Shown: positions 33,663 to 44,905 of the stretch, in pieces
Numbering within the stretch: the first letter of the stretch is position 1
Layout of the letters: each line of letters starts with the position of its first letter
Source of the DNA: Streptomyces qinglanensis
GTDB lineage: Bacteria; Actinomycetota; Actinomycetes; Streptomycetales; Streptomycetaceae
Reading direction: 5' to 3'
NCBI RefSeq assembly: GCF_900111245.1
Contig: NZ_FOGO01000006.1
Coordinates: 1-64,000 of the forward strand
Length of the DNA: 64,000 nucleotides
Made by a program: the position numbers and the translations under genes
The notes under the pieces: model-generated
Told to the model about the DNA's origin: nothing
Database searches by the model: none
The model's input: the letters and a program-made list of their open reading frames with translations, nothing else

Positions 33663-34703
33663 ATGACGCCGACACCCCGTACGCCTGCCACCACCAGCGC
33701 ACCCGCGTCCACCCCGGCCCTCGGGGCACCCGCCACCGCGACGGCGCCGCTCCCCCAGGACGAGCTCGCCGCCTACCTCGCCGCACACCCGGCCCCGGCC
33801 GCCGCCGTGGACGCGGTGATCCGCGACGAGCGCGGCGACCTCCTGGTGGTCGACCCGGTCTACAAGGCGGACTGGGATCTGCCCGGCGGCATGGTCGACG
33901 ACGAGGGCCTGGTCGACGGCCTGGTACGGGAACTCCGGGAGGAACTGCAGCCCCCCGCGCTGCGCGTCGGCCGGCTGCTCGCCGTCGACAACGTGCCCGC
34001 CGCGGTCTACGGCAGGGCGCTCACCGCCTGCGTGTACGCCGTCCACCTGCCGCACCCGGTGAGCGCGCACGACCTGCGGCTGCAGCGCGACGAGTTGCGG
34101 GCCGCCGCCTTCCTTCCCCCGAACGAGGCACTGGCGAGGCTGCCCGAACGGTTGCGGCGCCGCACGGCCACCGCCCTCGCCGCCGAGCACGGCGCCCACA
34201 CGGCACACCTGCTGGACGGTCACCCGGCCCCCCTGGACGAAGGGGACCGCCGCGCCCTGCTGCCCGGACCGGCGGTGGCTGCCGCGGCCCTGGTCGCGGA
34301 CGCGGCGGGCCGGATTCTCGTGCTCGACGCCGAGGAGGCCGGAGACGCCTGGGACGGGGGTGCACCCTGCCGACTTCCCGGAGCCCTGGTCACCGCGACG
34401 GAGACCCCGGCCGCAAGCGCGGCGCGGGCCCTGAACACCCATCTGGGCGATGCCGCGGGACTCACGGTGGGGCGGCTCCTGGCCGTCGACAGCACCCTGT
34501 GCCCCTCGGGAGGCCGCACGCTGCTGGCCCACCTGTTCGAAGCCCACACGCTCGTCCCGCTGCGCCGCACCGTCGGTCACTGGCTCGCCCCTGACGACGC
34601 CGCCCGGTTCCTCCCCCCGCATGAGACCCGCCTGCTGAGCAGCGCTCCCGGCCGGAACCGCGGAGCGCAGGACCGCAGCCAGGGGCCGCCACCGCAGCGA
34701 TGA
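33663..34703 (+). CDS. Tandem Nudix-domain protein
   Basis: 346 residues. First Nudix domain (about 40-185): complete box GGMVDDEGLVDGLVRELREELQ (G-x5-E-x7-REL-x-EE), so nucleoside-diphosphate-X hydrolysis is likely. Second domain (about 200-330) has the fold landmarks VAAAALVADAAGRILVLDAEE and LPGALVTATETPAASAARAL but the REL-x-EE residues are lost (ARALNTHLG), so it should be catalytically dead. ATG 33663 with GAGGAGGG upstream. Followed by about 190 bases without a gene. Confidence 0.88.
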   Translation: MTPTPRTPATTSAPASTPALGAPATATAPLPQDELAAYLAAHPAPAAAVDAVIRDERGDLLVVDPVYKADWDLPGGMVDDEGLVDGLVRELREELQPPALRVGRLLAVDNVPAAVYGRALTACVYAVHLPHPVSAHDLRLQRDELRAAAFLPPNEALARLPERLRRRTATALAAEHGAHTAHLLDGHPAPLDEGDRRALLPGPAVAAAALVADAAGRILVLDAEEAGDAWDGGAPCRLPGALVTATETPAASAARALNTHLGDAAGLTVGRLLAVDSTLCPSGGRTLLAHLFEAHTLVPLRRTVGHWLAPDDAARFLPPHETRLLSSAPGRNRGAQDRSQGPPPQR

Positions 34704-34896
34704 GCACGCCGAGGACCCGCCGCGCAAGCCGCCGGACCGCCCGGCGCGCGGTCCGGCGCGCGGGACCCGGGACCGGGCCGGGCCGAGCCCGCCGCGGCGC
34801 TCCTCCGCGACCGGACCGGACACGGCAGTGCGGTGGCCGCGCTCGACAGGCTCGGAACCCGGTAATAGGCGGACGGGGGCCGGGCAGGATGGGTCG

Positions 34897-35658
34897 GTGA
34901 CCTCATTGACCCGAGCGATGTCGTTCAACACGGCGCCCGACCGCTACGCCGCTTTCCGGCCGTTCTACCCGCCCGCGCTGTTCGAGCTGGTCGAGGAGCT
35001 CTCGGGGATATCCCTGCCGGGGGCGCGGATCGCCGATGTGGGGGCGGGCACGGGCATCTCCACCGCGCAGCTCGTGGAGCGCGGCGCCGACGTCGTCGCG
35101 GTGGAGCCCGGCGAGGGCATGGCCGCGTGGCTCCGCAAGAGCCTGCCGGACGTGCCGCTGGTGCGCGGGGATGCCGATGCGCTGCCTCTCGCGGACGGGT
35201 GCCGCGACCTGGTCACCTACGCGCAGGCGTGGCACTGGGCGGAGCCCTGCCGGGCGGTCCCCGAGGCCATGCGCGTGCTGCGGCCGGGCGGTTCGCTCGT
35301 CGTCTGGTGGAACCTCACCGCCCACGACGTGCCCTGGATCGGTGCGCAGGCGGAGCGCATCACCCGCCATACCGGCGTCTCCTCCCCGCCCCTGAACCAG
35401 GTCGGCGACCGCGGGGCACTCCGCAGGGCCGGCCTCGACGGGCTCCGGCTGTCCCACCGGCACACCCGGTGGAGCCGGACTGTCCCGCTCGACGTCCATC
35501 TGGGCAATCTGGCCACCCACTCGGGTTTCCTGGTCATGCCCGAGCAGGCGACCCGGGACTTCCTGGACGCGGAACGGAGCCGGCTGCGCGCGCTCTTCCC
35601 GGACGAGCGGGTGGAGGAGGTCTACGTGGTGGACCTGCTGGTGGCGCCCCGCGACTGA
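34897..35658 (+). CDS. Class I SAM-dependent methyltransferase
   Basis: 253 residues. Motif I IADVGAGTGISTAQLVERG, acidic end of β2 VVAVEPGEGM, motif IV region RDLVTYAQAWHWAEPCRAVPEAMRVLRPGGSLVVWWNL. The AQAWHW segment is typical of small-molecule methyltransferases of the UbiE/Trans-aconitate type. The start is either GTG 34897 or ATG 34918 (MSFNTAPDRYAAFRP); the latter is closer to the fold. Substrate unknown; no biosynthetic neighbours. Confidence 0.87.
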   Translation: MTSLTRAMSFNTAPDRYAAFRPFYPPALFELVEELSGISLPGARIADVGAGTGISTAQLVERGADVVAVEPGEGMAAWLRKSLPDVPLVRGDADALPLADGCRDLVTYAQAWHWAEPCRAVPEAMRVLRPGGSLVVWWNLTAHDVPWIGAQAERITRHTGVSSPPLNQVGDRGALRRAGLDGLRLSHRHTRWSRTVPLDVHLGNLATHSGFLVMPEQATRDFLDAERSRLRALFPDERVEEVYVVDLLVAPRD

Positions 35659-35951
35659 CCCGGCGGCACGGCGCCCGGAGGTACCCGCCGGCGGCGCTCC
35701 GTCCGGAAACCCGGCCGCCCCGGACGATGTCCGGTCCGACACGGGCGATGTCCGGCTCGGCGGACGCGCCCGTCCCTCCGCGGGAGGTGTCCGGAAGCTT
35801 CGCGCTGCCGGGACCCGACGCGGGGAAACCGCCTCTCGGCAGGGAATTCTCCGTCGCCTCCCTGGAGCGGCGCACTGTTGTACCAGTAGGGTGCGCGCCC
35901 ATCGCCGCCGAGAGCGCGGCGTGTTGAGCCGCGACGTTGTGGAGGTAGCGG

Positions 35952-36701
35952 ATGAGCGCGGGCTCGATCTTCTTGTGGGAGCTGCTGGGGACCGCAGTAC
36001 TGGTCATGCTGGGCACCGGGGTTGTCGCCAACCACGCGCTGCGGAGAACGAACGGGAACGGCGGGGGCATCCTGTTCATCAACATAGGCTGGGGGTTCGC
36101 GGTCTTCACCGGCGCCAGCATCGCGGCGCCCAGTGGTGCGCATCTCAACCCCGCCGTCACACTCGCCCTCGCCGTCGCCGACAAGACCGACTGGTCGGAC
36201 GTCCCCGTGTACATGCTGGCGCAGCTGCTCGGCGGTGTCATCGGTGCGGTGCTGTGCTGGGCCACCTACAAGCTGCAGTTCGACCACCACGACGATCCGG
36301 CGGGCACTCTCGGCGTGTTCTCCACGGCGCCGACCATCCGCAACAGCTTCTGGAACGTCGTCACCGAGGTCCTGGGCACCTTCGTCCTGATCGCCTTCAT
36401 CCTCTTCTCCCCGACCTTCAAGCCCGGCCCCGGTGAGGGTGGCATACCCGACTTCGGCAACTCCGCCCTGGGATATGCCGGTGTCGCCTTCGTCGTGCTG
36501 GTGATCGGCACCTCGCTCGGCGGGCCGACCGGCTACGCCATCAACCCGGCCCGCGACCTGGGGCCGCGGCTCGCCTACGCGTTCGTGCTGCCCATAAAGG
36601 GCAAGGGCAAGGCCGACTGGGCCTACTCCTGGGTCCCCGTCGTCGGCCCGCTGCTCGGTGCCGTCCTGGCAGCCCTCCTGTACCTGGCCTACCCGGCGTA
36701 G
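35952..36701 (+). CDS. Aquaporin / glycerol facilitator (MIP family)
   Basis: 249 residues, six helices and two half-helices with the NPA signatures HLNPAVTLAL and AINPARDLGPRLA. The Asp after the second NPAR is the marker of the glycerol-facilitator branch, so glycerol or another polyol may pass. Helix 1: FLWELLGTAVLVMLGTGVVA. ATG 35952 with GTGGAGGT upstream. Usually glpF is followed by glpK; here the next gene is a broken nucleotidase, so it stands alone. Confidence 0.9.
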   Translation: MSAGSIFLWELLGTAVLVMLGTGVVANHALRRTNGNGGGILFINIGWGFAVFTGASIAAPSGAHLNPAVTLALAVADKTDWSDVPVYMLAQLLGGVIGAVLCWATYKLQFDHHDDPAGTLGVFSTAPTIRNSFWNVVTEVLGTFVLIAFILFSPTFKPGPGEGGIPDFGNSALGYAGVAFVVLVIGTSLGGPTGYAINPARDLGPRLAYAFVLPIKGKGKADWAYSWVPVVGPLLGAVLAALLYLAYPA

Positions 36702-36915
36702 CCCGACTCCGCGCCACCGCCCGGGCGTCCGCCGGGTGGGAGCCTCGGCCCGGACCGTACCGGGAGCGGCCCCGCTGATGCGCGCGCCACGCCTGGTGTG
36801 GCACTCCTCCGGGTGGCACCCGGGCGATGCGGCCCGGCAGGGAGCGGTGCGGGCGCTTTGATCGGTCCGGGTGGCGGGGCGCAAGCCCGCCGTCCGGACC
36901 TGTCCGCCCGTGTGA

Positions 36916-37594
36916 AAGGCACCCCGTGCTCGGAGTACACAGCGCCCCCGAGCCCGCCCGGATTCCCGCGGCGCCCGGCGCCGGCTCGCGCCGGCAGGGG
37001 CGAGCACTGCCCTGCTGCTCGTTCCCGGCCTGTCGGCAGCCGCCCCGGCACCCGCGTCCGGCCCCGGCCGGACGACACCCGTCCAACTCCTCGCCGTCAA
37101 CGACCTGCACGGCAACCTCGACGCCGTGCCGGGCCCCGCGGGAGCCGTCCACCGCCGCGGTCCGGACGGCGAACCGGAGCGCGTGCAGGCCGGGGGCGTC
37201 CCGCGGCTCGCCACGCTGCTGGACCGGGCGCGTACCGACGCCGGGGACGCCGACTCGCTGACCGTGGCCGCCGGGGACATGATCGGCGGCAGTCCGCTGC
37301 TCTCGGCGGCCTTCCACGACGAGCCGACCGTCGAGGCCCTGGAGACGCTGGGCCTGGACGTCAGTTCCGTCGGCAATCACGAGTTCGACGAGGGGCCGGA
37401 GGAACTGCAGCGGATGGTCGTCGGTCGACGACTTCCTCTCGCAGGGCGGCAACGGCGTCAGCGTGCTCAAGGACGGCACGGAGCGCACGTCCGTCACCCG
37501 TGACCTGGCCGCGTTCACGGACTACCTCAAGAAGCACTCGACACCCGAGGAACCGATCCGGCCGCCCAAGGCGGACCGCATCACCTGGCGCTAG
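36916..37594 (+). pseudogene. 5'-nucleotidase/metallophosphatase with internal deletion
   Basis: The first part, without a start in frame, reads a signal-like ALLLVPGLSAAAPAPASG, then TPVQLLAVNDLHGNLDAV (metal motif DLHGN), SLTVAAGDMIGGSPLLSA and VSSVGNHEFDEGPEELQRM, the N-terminal calcineurin-like domain. At about 37420 it jumps, with a frame change, to VDDFLSQGGNGVSVLKDGT ... PPKADRITWR, the extreme C-terminus of secreted 5'-nucleotidases, ending at TAG 37592. About 350 central codons expected for the family (around 600 residues) are gone. Clear deletion pseudogene. Confidence 0.85.
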
Positions 37595-37798
37595 CGCTCC
37601 GCGCGGCCGAACCCCGACCGGGACAACGGCGCGGACAACGGTTCGGACAGCGGCGCGCAGCCGCCGCAGCCGGGCGGAGGCCGAAGGTGCGCCCTTTCGC
37701 TCCGCCCGGCTGCGGGGTGTGCTGGAGGCGTGCCGGAACCCGCGGCACGCACGGGCGCGCGCCGCACCCGGCGTGCGCGCATCCAGGAGGGAGTTCCC

Positions 37799-38704
37799 AT
37801 GGAGACCACAGCCGAAGCCGGGCACGCCGGGCGCACCGGCTGGTACATCGACGAGCGCTGCACCGACTGCGACGTCGCCCGCCAGCTCGCACCCGCGCTC
37901 GTCCGCGCCGGAGAGGGCCGCTCCGAGATCGTCCGGCAGCCGGAGAACCCGGCCGAGACCGCGGAGCTGCGCGCCGCGGCGCTGGCCTGCCACACCCGGT
38001 CGATCCGCCCGCCGGGCGGCCGGCTCGACCCGGCGGCACCCGACCCGTTCCCGCTGCCGCTGGACGAGAACGTACTGCTGTGCGGACACAACTCGCCGCG
38101 TACCGCGGGCGCCAACTCCTATCTGCTGCCGCGCCCCTCGGGGAACTGGATGATGGTCGACACCCCACGCTTCAGCGAGCCGCTCGCCCGCCGCTGGACG
38201 GCAGAGCGCCACATCACCGACGTGCTGCTCACCCACCGGGACCACGCGGCGCACGGCCGGCGCTGGGCCGACCGGCTCGACGCCCGGCTGTGGATCCACG
38301 AGGGAGACCTGGACGCGGCCCCGGACGCCGACCGGGTGCTGCGCGGCCGGGCGCCCACCGAGATCGGCGAGGGTGTCGTGGCCGTACCGCTGCCGGGCCA
38401 CACCCGCGGCAGCGTCCTGTACCTGGCCGACGAGGACTACTGCTTCAGCGGGGACAGCTTCTACTGGGCGCGGACCCTGGAGGACCTGGAGGTCGCGCAG
38501 AGCGTCACCTGGTACTCCATCGAGGAACTCGCCGCCTCGCTGGCCTCGGTGGCGGGCGAGCTGCGCTTCACGTGGCTGCTGCCCGGACACGGCGGGCGCA
38601 AGCGGCTGCCCCCGGAGGAGATGGGGCTGCGCCTGCGGCGGTTGGCGGAGCGCGCGGCCACGCTGCGGCCCCGGCCCGTCGACTTCACCGCCGTACGGTG
38701 GTAG
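37799..38704 (+). CDS. MBL-fold hydrolase with N-terminal ferredoxin-like segment
   Basis: 301 residues. The N-terminal 75 residues (GWYIDERCTDCDVARQLAP) resemble a degenerate ferredoxin module with only one CxxC. Then a metallo-β-lactamase fold: ANSYLLPRPSGNWMMVDTP, metal motif LLTHRDHAAHGRRWA (the canonical HxHxDH appears as HRDHAAH), LPGHTRGSVLYLADEDYCFSGDSFYW, and LLPGHGGRKRL. ATG 37799 with AGGAGGGAG upstream. Isolated gene; substrate unknown. Confidence 0.87.
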   Translation: METTAEAGHAGRTGWYIDERCTDCDVARQLAPALVRAGEGRSEIVRQPENPAETAELRAAALACHTRSIRPPGGRLDPAAPDPFPLPLDENVLLCGHNSPRTAGANSYLLPRPSGNWMMVDTPRFSEPLARRWTAERHITDVLLTHRDHAAHGRRWADRLDARLWIHEGDLDAAPDADRVLRGRAPTEIGEGVVAVPLPGHTRGSVLYLADEDYCFSGDSFYWARTLEDLEVAQSVTWYSIEELAASLASVAGELRFTWLLPGHGGRKRLPPEEMGLRLRRLAERAATLRPRPVDFTAVRW

Positions 38705-38791
38705 CGCCCGGGCCGCTGTCCGGGCGCCCCGCTACGGTGGTGGCGCCCGCCGCGCCTGCTGCGGCACCCCTGTCCCGCGAGGAGCCGCGCC

Positions 38792-39352
38792 GTGAGAGCC
38801 GCACGCCTGGTCACCGATGTCCTCCAGCCCCGCAACGCGCTGCTGGTGGGACTGACCGGACTGGGGACAGCCGCCGCGGGGAACTGGACGGGCGCGCCCT
38901 GGGGGCTGTTCGCCGCACTGTGTGCGGGCCTCGTCCCGGCCTCCTACATCGAGTGGGAGCGCAGGCGGGGCACCTGGGGCGACCGGCACGTGGTGGACCG
39001 TACCCAGCGGCTGCCGATCTTCGTGGTGATCCTCGGCTCGGTGGGACTGGGCGCGCTGGTGATGGTGCTGGGACGTGCCCCCCGCGACATCCTGGTGGCG
39101 ATGGTGGCACTGTGGGCGATGACGGTGTGCCTGCTGGCCGTGAACACCGTCTGGAAGATCAGCGTGGACTCGGCGGTGGCCGCGTCGGTGGTGGCGATGG
39201 CGGCCGTGGTGCACTCCCCCTGGTGGCTGCTGGCCTGCCCGCTGGTGGTGGCGGTGTGCTGGTCCCGGATCGCGCTGGAGTACCACACGGTGGCGCAGAC
39301 GGCCGCGGGCGCCGCATGCGGCGCGGTCACCGCGGGCGCCTGGCTCATCTGA
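38792..39352 (+). CDS. PAP2-like membrane protein
   Basis: 186 residues with about five to six helices (LFAALCAGLVPASYIEW, LPIFVVILGSVGLGALVMVL, AVAASVVAMAAVVHSPWWLLACPLVVAVCW). C-terminal SRIALEYHTVAQTAAGAACG matches the SRxxxxxH-T-x2-Q/D motif of PAP2 phosphatases, and DRTQRLPIF is typical of the actinobacterial branch. The catalytic central motif is weak, so activity is doubtful. GTG 38792 with GAGGAG upstream. Confidence 0.75.
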   Translation: MRAARLVTDVLQPRNALLVGLTGLGTAAAGNWTGAPWGLFAALCAGLVPASYIEWERRRGTWGDRHVVDRTQRLPIFVVILGSVGLGALVMVLGRAPRDILVAMVALWAMTVCLLAVNTVWKISVDSAVAASVVAMAAVVHSPWWLLACPLVVAVCWSRIALEYHTVAQTAAGAACGAVTAGAWLI

Positions 39353-39437
39353 GACGGGCGGACGCCGGGCGCGGAGCCGCAGGACAGCGCCGGTACCGGG
39401 CGGCGCGGACGTGGGCCGAAGGGGTCACCTGTTGCAG

Positions 39438-39464
39438 CCGTGCGCCGGGGTACTCGGCGCACGG
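39438..39464. other. 9-bp hairpin between PAP2-like and ligase genes
   Basis: CCGTGCGCC / GGCGCACGG with a 9-base loop, 85 bases past the PAP2-like stop and 67 bases before the next start. It could terminate the upstream gene. Confidence 0.4.
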
Positions 39465-39530
39465 GACGGCGGGATGGTTCCGTTTCCCCCGTCCCGGACC
39501 GATTCGGAACGATCCGCTTCGAGGTGCGTC

Positions 39531-40913
39531 ATGGCTCCCGCCCCCGTCCCGCCGTCCCTCTCCCGAGCGGAGCTGCGGGCGGTCTTCGCGCAGCAGACCG
39601 GCGCGGGCACGGCCGGTCGCGGACTGGTCGGGATCGAGGTGGAGGCCGCCGCGCTGGATCCCGCCAGCGGCCGCGCGGTGCCGTACGCCGGGCCGGGTGG
39701 GGTGCGTGCCCTGCTGGAGGAGCTGGCCGCCGGCCGGCCCGGAGCGGTGCCCCAGTACGACCGCACGGCGCTGGTCGGGGTGCGGCTGCCGGAAGGCGGC
39801 TCGGTGTCGCTGGAGCACGGGGGCGCGGTCGAGTACTCCTCCCCGCCGTGCTCCTGTGTCGCCGAACTCGCCGGGGTGACGGACCGGGCCCTGCGCGGAC
39901 TGGCCGCTGCGGCCGGACGGTTCGGCTTCGCGCTGGTGCCCGGGGCGCAGTATCCGTTCACCGCACCCGGCGAGGTCCCCTGGGTGCCGCACTCGCGGAC
40001 CCCGGCGATGCGGGGCCACTTCGAGGGGCTGGGTCCGCCGGGTTCCGCCGGGGTGCAGGTGATGTCGCTGGCCCTCTCGACGCAGGTGTCACTCGACTAC
40101 GGCGGGCCGGGGGACCTCGCGGAGAAGCTGCGGGTGCTCTCGGCCGCCTCCACTCCGGCGGCGGCCCTGTTCGTCAACGCGCCGCTGGAGGCGGGCCGGC
40201 CGTGCGGGTGGCTGTCGCGGCGGATGGACTACCTCAGCCGGACCGATCCGGCCCGCACCGGGGTCGTCCCGACGCTGCTGCGCGAGGACGTGGACGTGGA
40301 GGCGTTCATCGACTGGGCACTGGGCCTTCCGATGATCCACCGTTCGGCGCCGGACGGCGGCCGGTGCGCGGCTCCGCCGGAAGCGTTCGGCACGCTGCTG
40401 CGGAAGGGCTTCGGGGACGGCAGCCGGCCGGGACCCGAGGACTGGCGGGCCCACCTGTCGCAGATCTTCTCGGACGTACGGCTGCGCGAGACGCTGGAGT
40501 TGCGCGCGGTGGACGGCCCGCCCTTCGGAGCACTCTGCGCGGCGCCCGCGTTCTGGACCGGGCTGTGCTACCACCCGCCGTCCCGGGCTGCGGCCTGGGA
40601 ACTGCTGCGCGGGATCGGTGCGGCGGAGCACCGCGCGGCGGTCCGCGACATCGCCCGCCGCGGGCCGGCCGCCCGACTGGCGGGCCGTCCGGTGCGGGAG
40701 GTGGCGGGCGAGTTGCTGCGGCTGAGCGAGACCGGTCTGCGGGCACGGATCGCCGCGGGCGCCGAACGCCCGGAAGCCCTGGAGTTCCTGGCTCCGCTCC
40801 AGGAGGTCGCCGCCACCGGGGTCACGTTCGCGCAGCGCACTCTCGACCGGCTGCGCGAGGATCCGGCCACGTTCCCGGCACGCCACATCGCGCGGCACCG
40901 CATCCCCGGGTGA
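39531..40913 (+). CDS. Glutamate-cysteine ligase family (GCS2/EgtA-like)
   Basis: 460 residues. Plant-like glutamate-cysteine ligase fold, used in actinomycetes by EgtA to make gamma-glutamylcysteine for ergothioneine. Visible: GLVGIEVEAAALDPASG (metal-binding Glu), VSLEHGGAVEYSSPPC (substrate loop), AMRGHFEGLG, VQVMSLALSTQVSLDYGG, RMDYLSRTDPARTGVV, and LRETLELRAVDGPPF with catalytic Arg. ATG 39531 is preceded by GAGGTG. No egtBCDE genes are nearby, so assignment to EgtA is by family only. Confidence 0.85.
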   Translation: MAPAPVPPSLSRAELRAVFAQQTGAGTAGRGLVGIEVEAAALDPASGRAVPYAGPGGVRALLEELAAGRPGAVPQYDRTALVGVRLPEGGSVSLEHGGAVEYSSPPCSCVAELAGVTDRALRGLAAAAGRFGFALVPGAQYPFTAPGEVPWVPHSRTPAMRGHFEGLGPPGSAGVQVMSLALSTQVSLDYGGPGDLAEKLRVLSAASTPAAALFVNAPLEAGRPCGWLSRRMDYLSRTDPARTGVVPTLLREDVDVEAFIDWALGLPMIHRSAPDGGRCAAPPEAFGTLLRKGFGDGSRPGPEDWRAHLSQIFSDVRLRETLELRAVDGPPFGALCAAPAFWTGLCYHPPSRAAAWELLRGIGAAEHRAAVRDIARRGPAARLAGRPVREVAGELLRLSETGLRARIAAGAERPEALEFLAPLQEVAATGVTFAQRTLDRLREDPATFPARHIARHRIPG

Positions 40914-41014
40914 GCTCCGCCCGGCCCGCACGGGAGGGGCCGTCCCGGAGCGCGGAGGCGGCGGGGACTCCGCCCCGCACGGCGGTGCCGTGGACGCCGG
41001 AGCCGCGGACGCCG

Positions 41015-41058
41015 GGGCCGGTCCGGGCCCGGGCAGAGCCCGCGGACGGGACCGGCCC
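41015..41058. terminator. Hairpin between convergent ligase and gdhA
   Basis: GGGCCGGTCC / GGACCGGCCC, 10-bp stem, enclosing a second short stem (CGGGC/GCCCG). It lies between two convergent stops. Confidence 0.5.
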
Positions 41059-41076
41059 GGGACGGGACACCGGCCG

Positions 41077-43198
<2,122 letters not shown>

Positions 43199-43215
43199 GG
43201 TGTCCTGAATACACC
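43199..43215. promoter_or_regulatory. Inverted repeat upstream of a small gene
   Basis: GGTGT-CCTGAAT-ACACC, a 17-base inverted repeat 23 bases before the ATG of the 64-residue protein. Another GGTGT precedes it by 20 bases. Possible operator or promoter element. Confidence 0.35.
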
Positions 43216-43237
43216 TGTTCGAGGCGAGGAGCGGCAG

Positions 43238-43432
43238 ATGTCCAAACGCCGACCGGACCAGCAGGGCGGCGAGCCCGATCAGATCCGCGGACCCGAGGAG
43301 CGCCGGACGCACGGCGGAATGCCGGAGAAGCCGGACGACGAGGCGCTGGCCCGGCGTACGGAGCGGGAACGGGTCGAGACCGGGGTCGAGGACTACGACC
43401 CCGAGGACGTGCCTCCGGCGACGGAGCCCTGA
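43238..43432 (+). CDS. Small hydrophilic protein
   Basis: 64 residues, highly charged (SKRRPDQQGGEPDQIRGPEE, ALARRTERERVETGVEDYDP), with no membrane or signal segment; probably disordered. ATG 43238 with GGCGAGGAGCGG gives a strong ribosome site. It is 45 bases upstream of the aldehyde dehydrogenase gene on the same strand, so co-transcription is likely. Family not recognised; similar small acidic/basic proteins are common in streptomycetes. Confidence 0.7.
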   Translation: MSKRRPDQQGGEPDQIRGPEERRTHGGMPEKPDDEALARRTERERVETGVEDYDPEDVPPATEP

Positions 43433-43477
43433 CGATCCCGCCGCCCGGCCCCGCCGGGCCACCGCTGGGAGGTGGCC

Positions 43478-44869
43478 ATGCCTATCGCCACGGTGAACCC
43501 CGCTGACGGCACGACCGTCAAGACGTTCGATCCGCTCTCCGCCGACGAGGTGGAGCAGCGCCTCGCGGACGCGGAAGCCGCCTTCCGCGGCTACCGCACC
43601 ACCACGTTCGAGGAGCGGGCCCGGCTGTTGAACGCCGCCGCGGACCTGCTGGAGCGGGAGGCGGACGGTGTCGCCCGCGTCATGACGACGGAGATGGGCA
43701 AGCCGCTGGCCGCCGCCCGCGCCGAGGCCGCCAAGTGCGTCAAGGCGATGCGCTGGTACGCCCGGAACGCCGAGGAGCTGCTGGCTCCCGAGTACCCGGC
43801 CCCCGAGGACGTGGCCGACTCCGGCGCGGAGCGGGCCGAGGTGCGCTACCGGCCGCTGGGGCCGGTGCTGGCCGTGATGCCGTGGAACTTCCCCCTCTGG
43901 CAGGTCGTCAGGTTCGCGGCGCCCGCGCTGATGGCGGGCAACGTCGGGCTGCTCAAGCATGCCTCGAACGTGCCGCAGACCGCGCTCTACCTGGGCGACC
44001 TCTTCCACCGGGCGGGCTTCGCGCCCGGCTGCTTCCAGACGTTGCTGGTGTCCTCGGGCGCCGTCGAGGCGGTGCTGCGCGACCCGCGGGTGGTCGCGGC
44101 GACGCTGACGGGCAGCGAGGGCGCGGGGCGTGCGGTCGCCTCGGTGGCGGGCGACGAGATCAAGAAGACCGTTCTCGAACTCGGCGGCAGCGACCCCTTC
44201 GTCGTGATGCCGTCGGCCGACGTCGAGGCCGCCGCGCGCACCGCGGTGACCGCGCGGGTGCAGAACAACGGGCAGTCGTGCATCGCCGCCAAGCGCTTCC
44301 TCGTCCACACTGACGTGTTCGACGCGTTCGCGGAGCGGTTCACGGCGGGCATGCTGGGCCTGACCGTGGGCGATCCCATGGAGCCGGGCACGGATGTCGG
44401 CCCGCTCTCCGGCGCCCAGGGCCGCGAGGACCTGGAGGAGCTGGTCACCGACGCGCTGGCCCAGGGAGCGCAGGCGCTGTGCGGGGGCCGTCGGCCGCAG
44501 GGGCTGGAGCGGGGCTTCTACTACGAGCCGACCGTGCTCACCGGCGTCACCGCACAGATGCGCATCCACCGCGAGGAGGCGTTCGGCCCGGTGGCCACGC
44601 TCTATCGGGTGGCGGATGCGGAGGAGGCGGTGACGCTCGCCAACGACACACCGTTCGGGCTCAGTTCGAATGTGTGGACGCGGGACGAGTGCGAGGCGGA
44701 CCGCTTCGTCCAGGACCTGGAGGCGGGCGGGGTCTTCTTCAACGGGATGACCGCCTCGCATCCGGCACTGCCCTTCGGCGGGGTGAAGCGCTCCGGCTAC
44801 GGCCGGGAGCTGGCCGGGCACGGCATCCGCGAGTTCTGCAACGCGACGACCGTCTGGCGCGGTGCCTGA
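43478..44869 (+). CDS. NADP-dependent succinate-semialdehyde dehydrogenase
   Basis: 463 residues, aldehyde dehydrogenase superfamily, GabD/SSADH branch. Motifs: MPWNFPLWQVVRF (cofactor), LTGSEGAGRAVAS, catalytic Glu in LELGGSDPFVV, catalytic Cys in NNGQSCIAAKRFLV (about residue 267), HREEAFGPVATLYRV, and FGGVKRSGYGRELAGHGIREF. Oxidises succinate semialdehyde to succinate in the GABA route. ATG 43478 with GGGAGG upstream; a GTG six bases earlier is less likely. Convergent with the next gene. Confidence 0.92.
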   Translation: MPIATVNPADGTTVKTFDPLSADEVEQRLADAEAAFRGYRTTTFEERARLLNAAADLLEREADGVARVMTTEMGKPLAAARAEAAKCVKAMRWYARNAEELLAPEYPAPEDVADSGAERAEVRYRPLGPVLAVMPWNFPLWQVVRFAAPALMAGNVGLLKHASNVPQTALYLGDLFHRAGFAPGCFQTLLVSSGAVEAVLRDPRVVAATLTGSEGAGRAVASVAGDEIKKTVLELGGSDPFVVMPSADVEAAARTAVTARVQNNGQSCIAAKRFLVHTDVFDAFAERFTAGMLGLTVGDPMEPGTDVGPLSGAQGREDLEELVTDALAQGAQALCGGRRPQGLERGFYYEPTVLTGVTAQMRIHREEAFGPVATLYRVADAEEAVTLANDTPFGLSSNVWTRDECEADRFVQDLEAGGVFFNGMTASHPALPFGGVKRSGYGRELAGHGIREFCNATTVWRGA

Positions 44870-44905
44870 CCCGGAGCGCGCGTCCGGCCAGGCACCGGGG
44901 CACCC

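Noticed and set aside
35659..35951. Small gene between methyltransferase and aquaporin
   Set aside because: Frames here have no ribosome site or motif; the repeated GATGTCCGG is too short to interpret.
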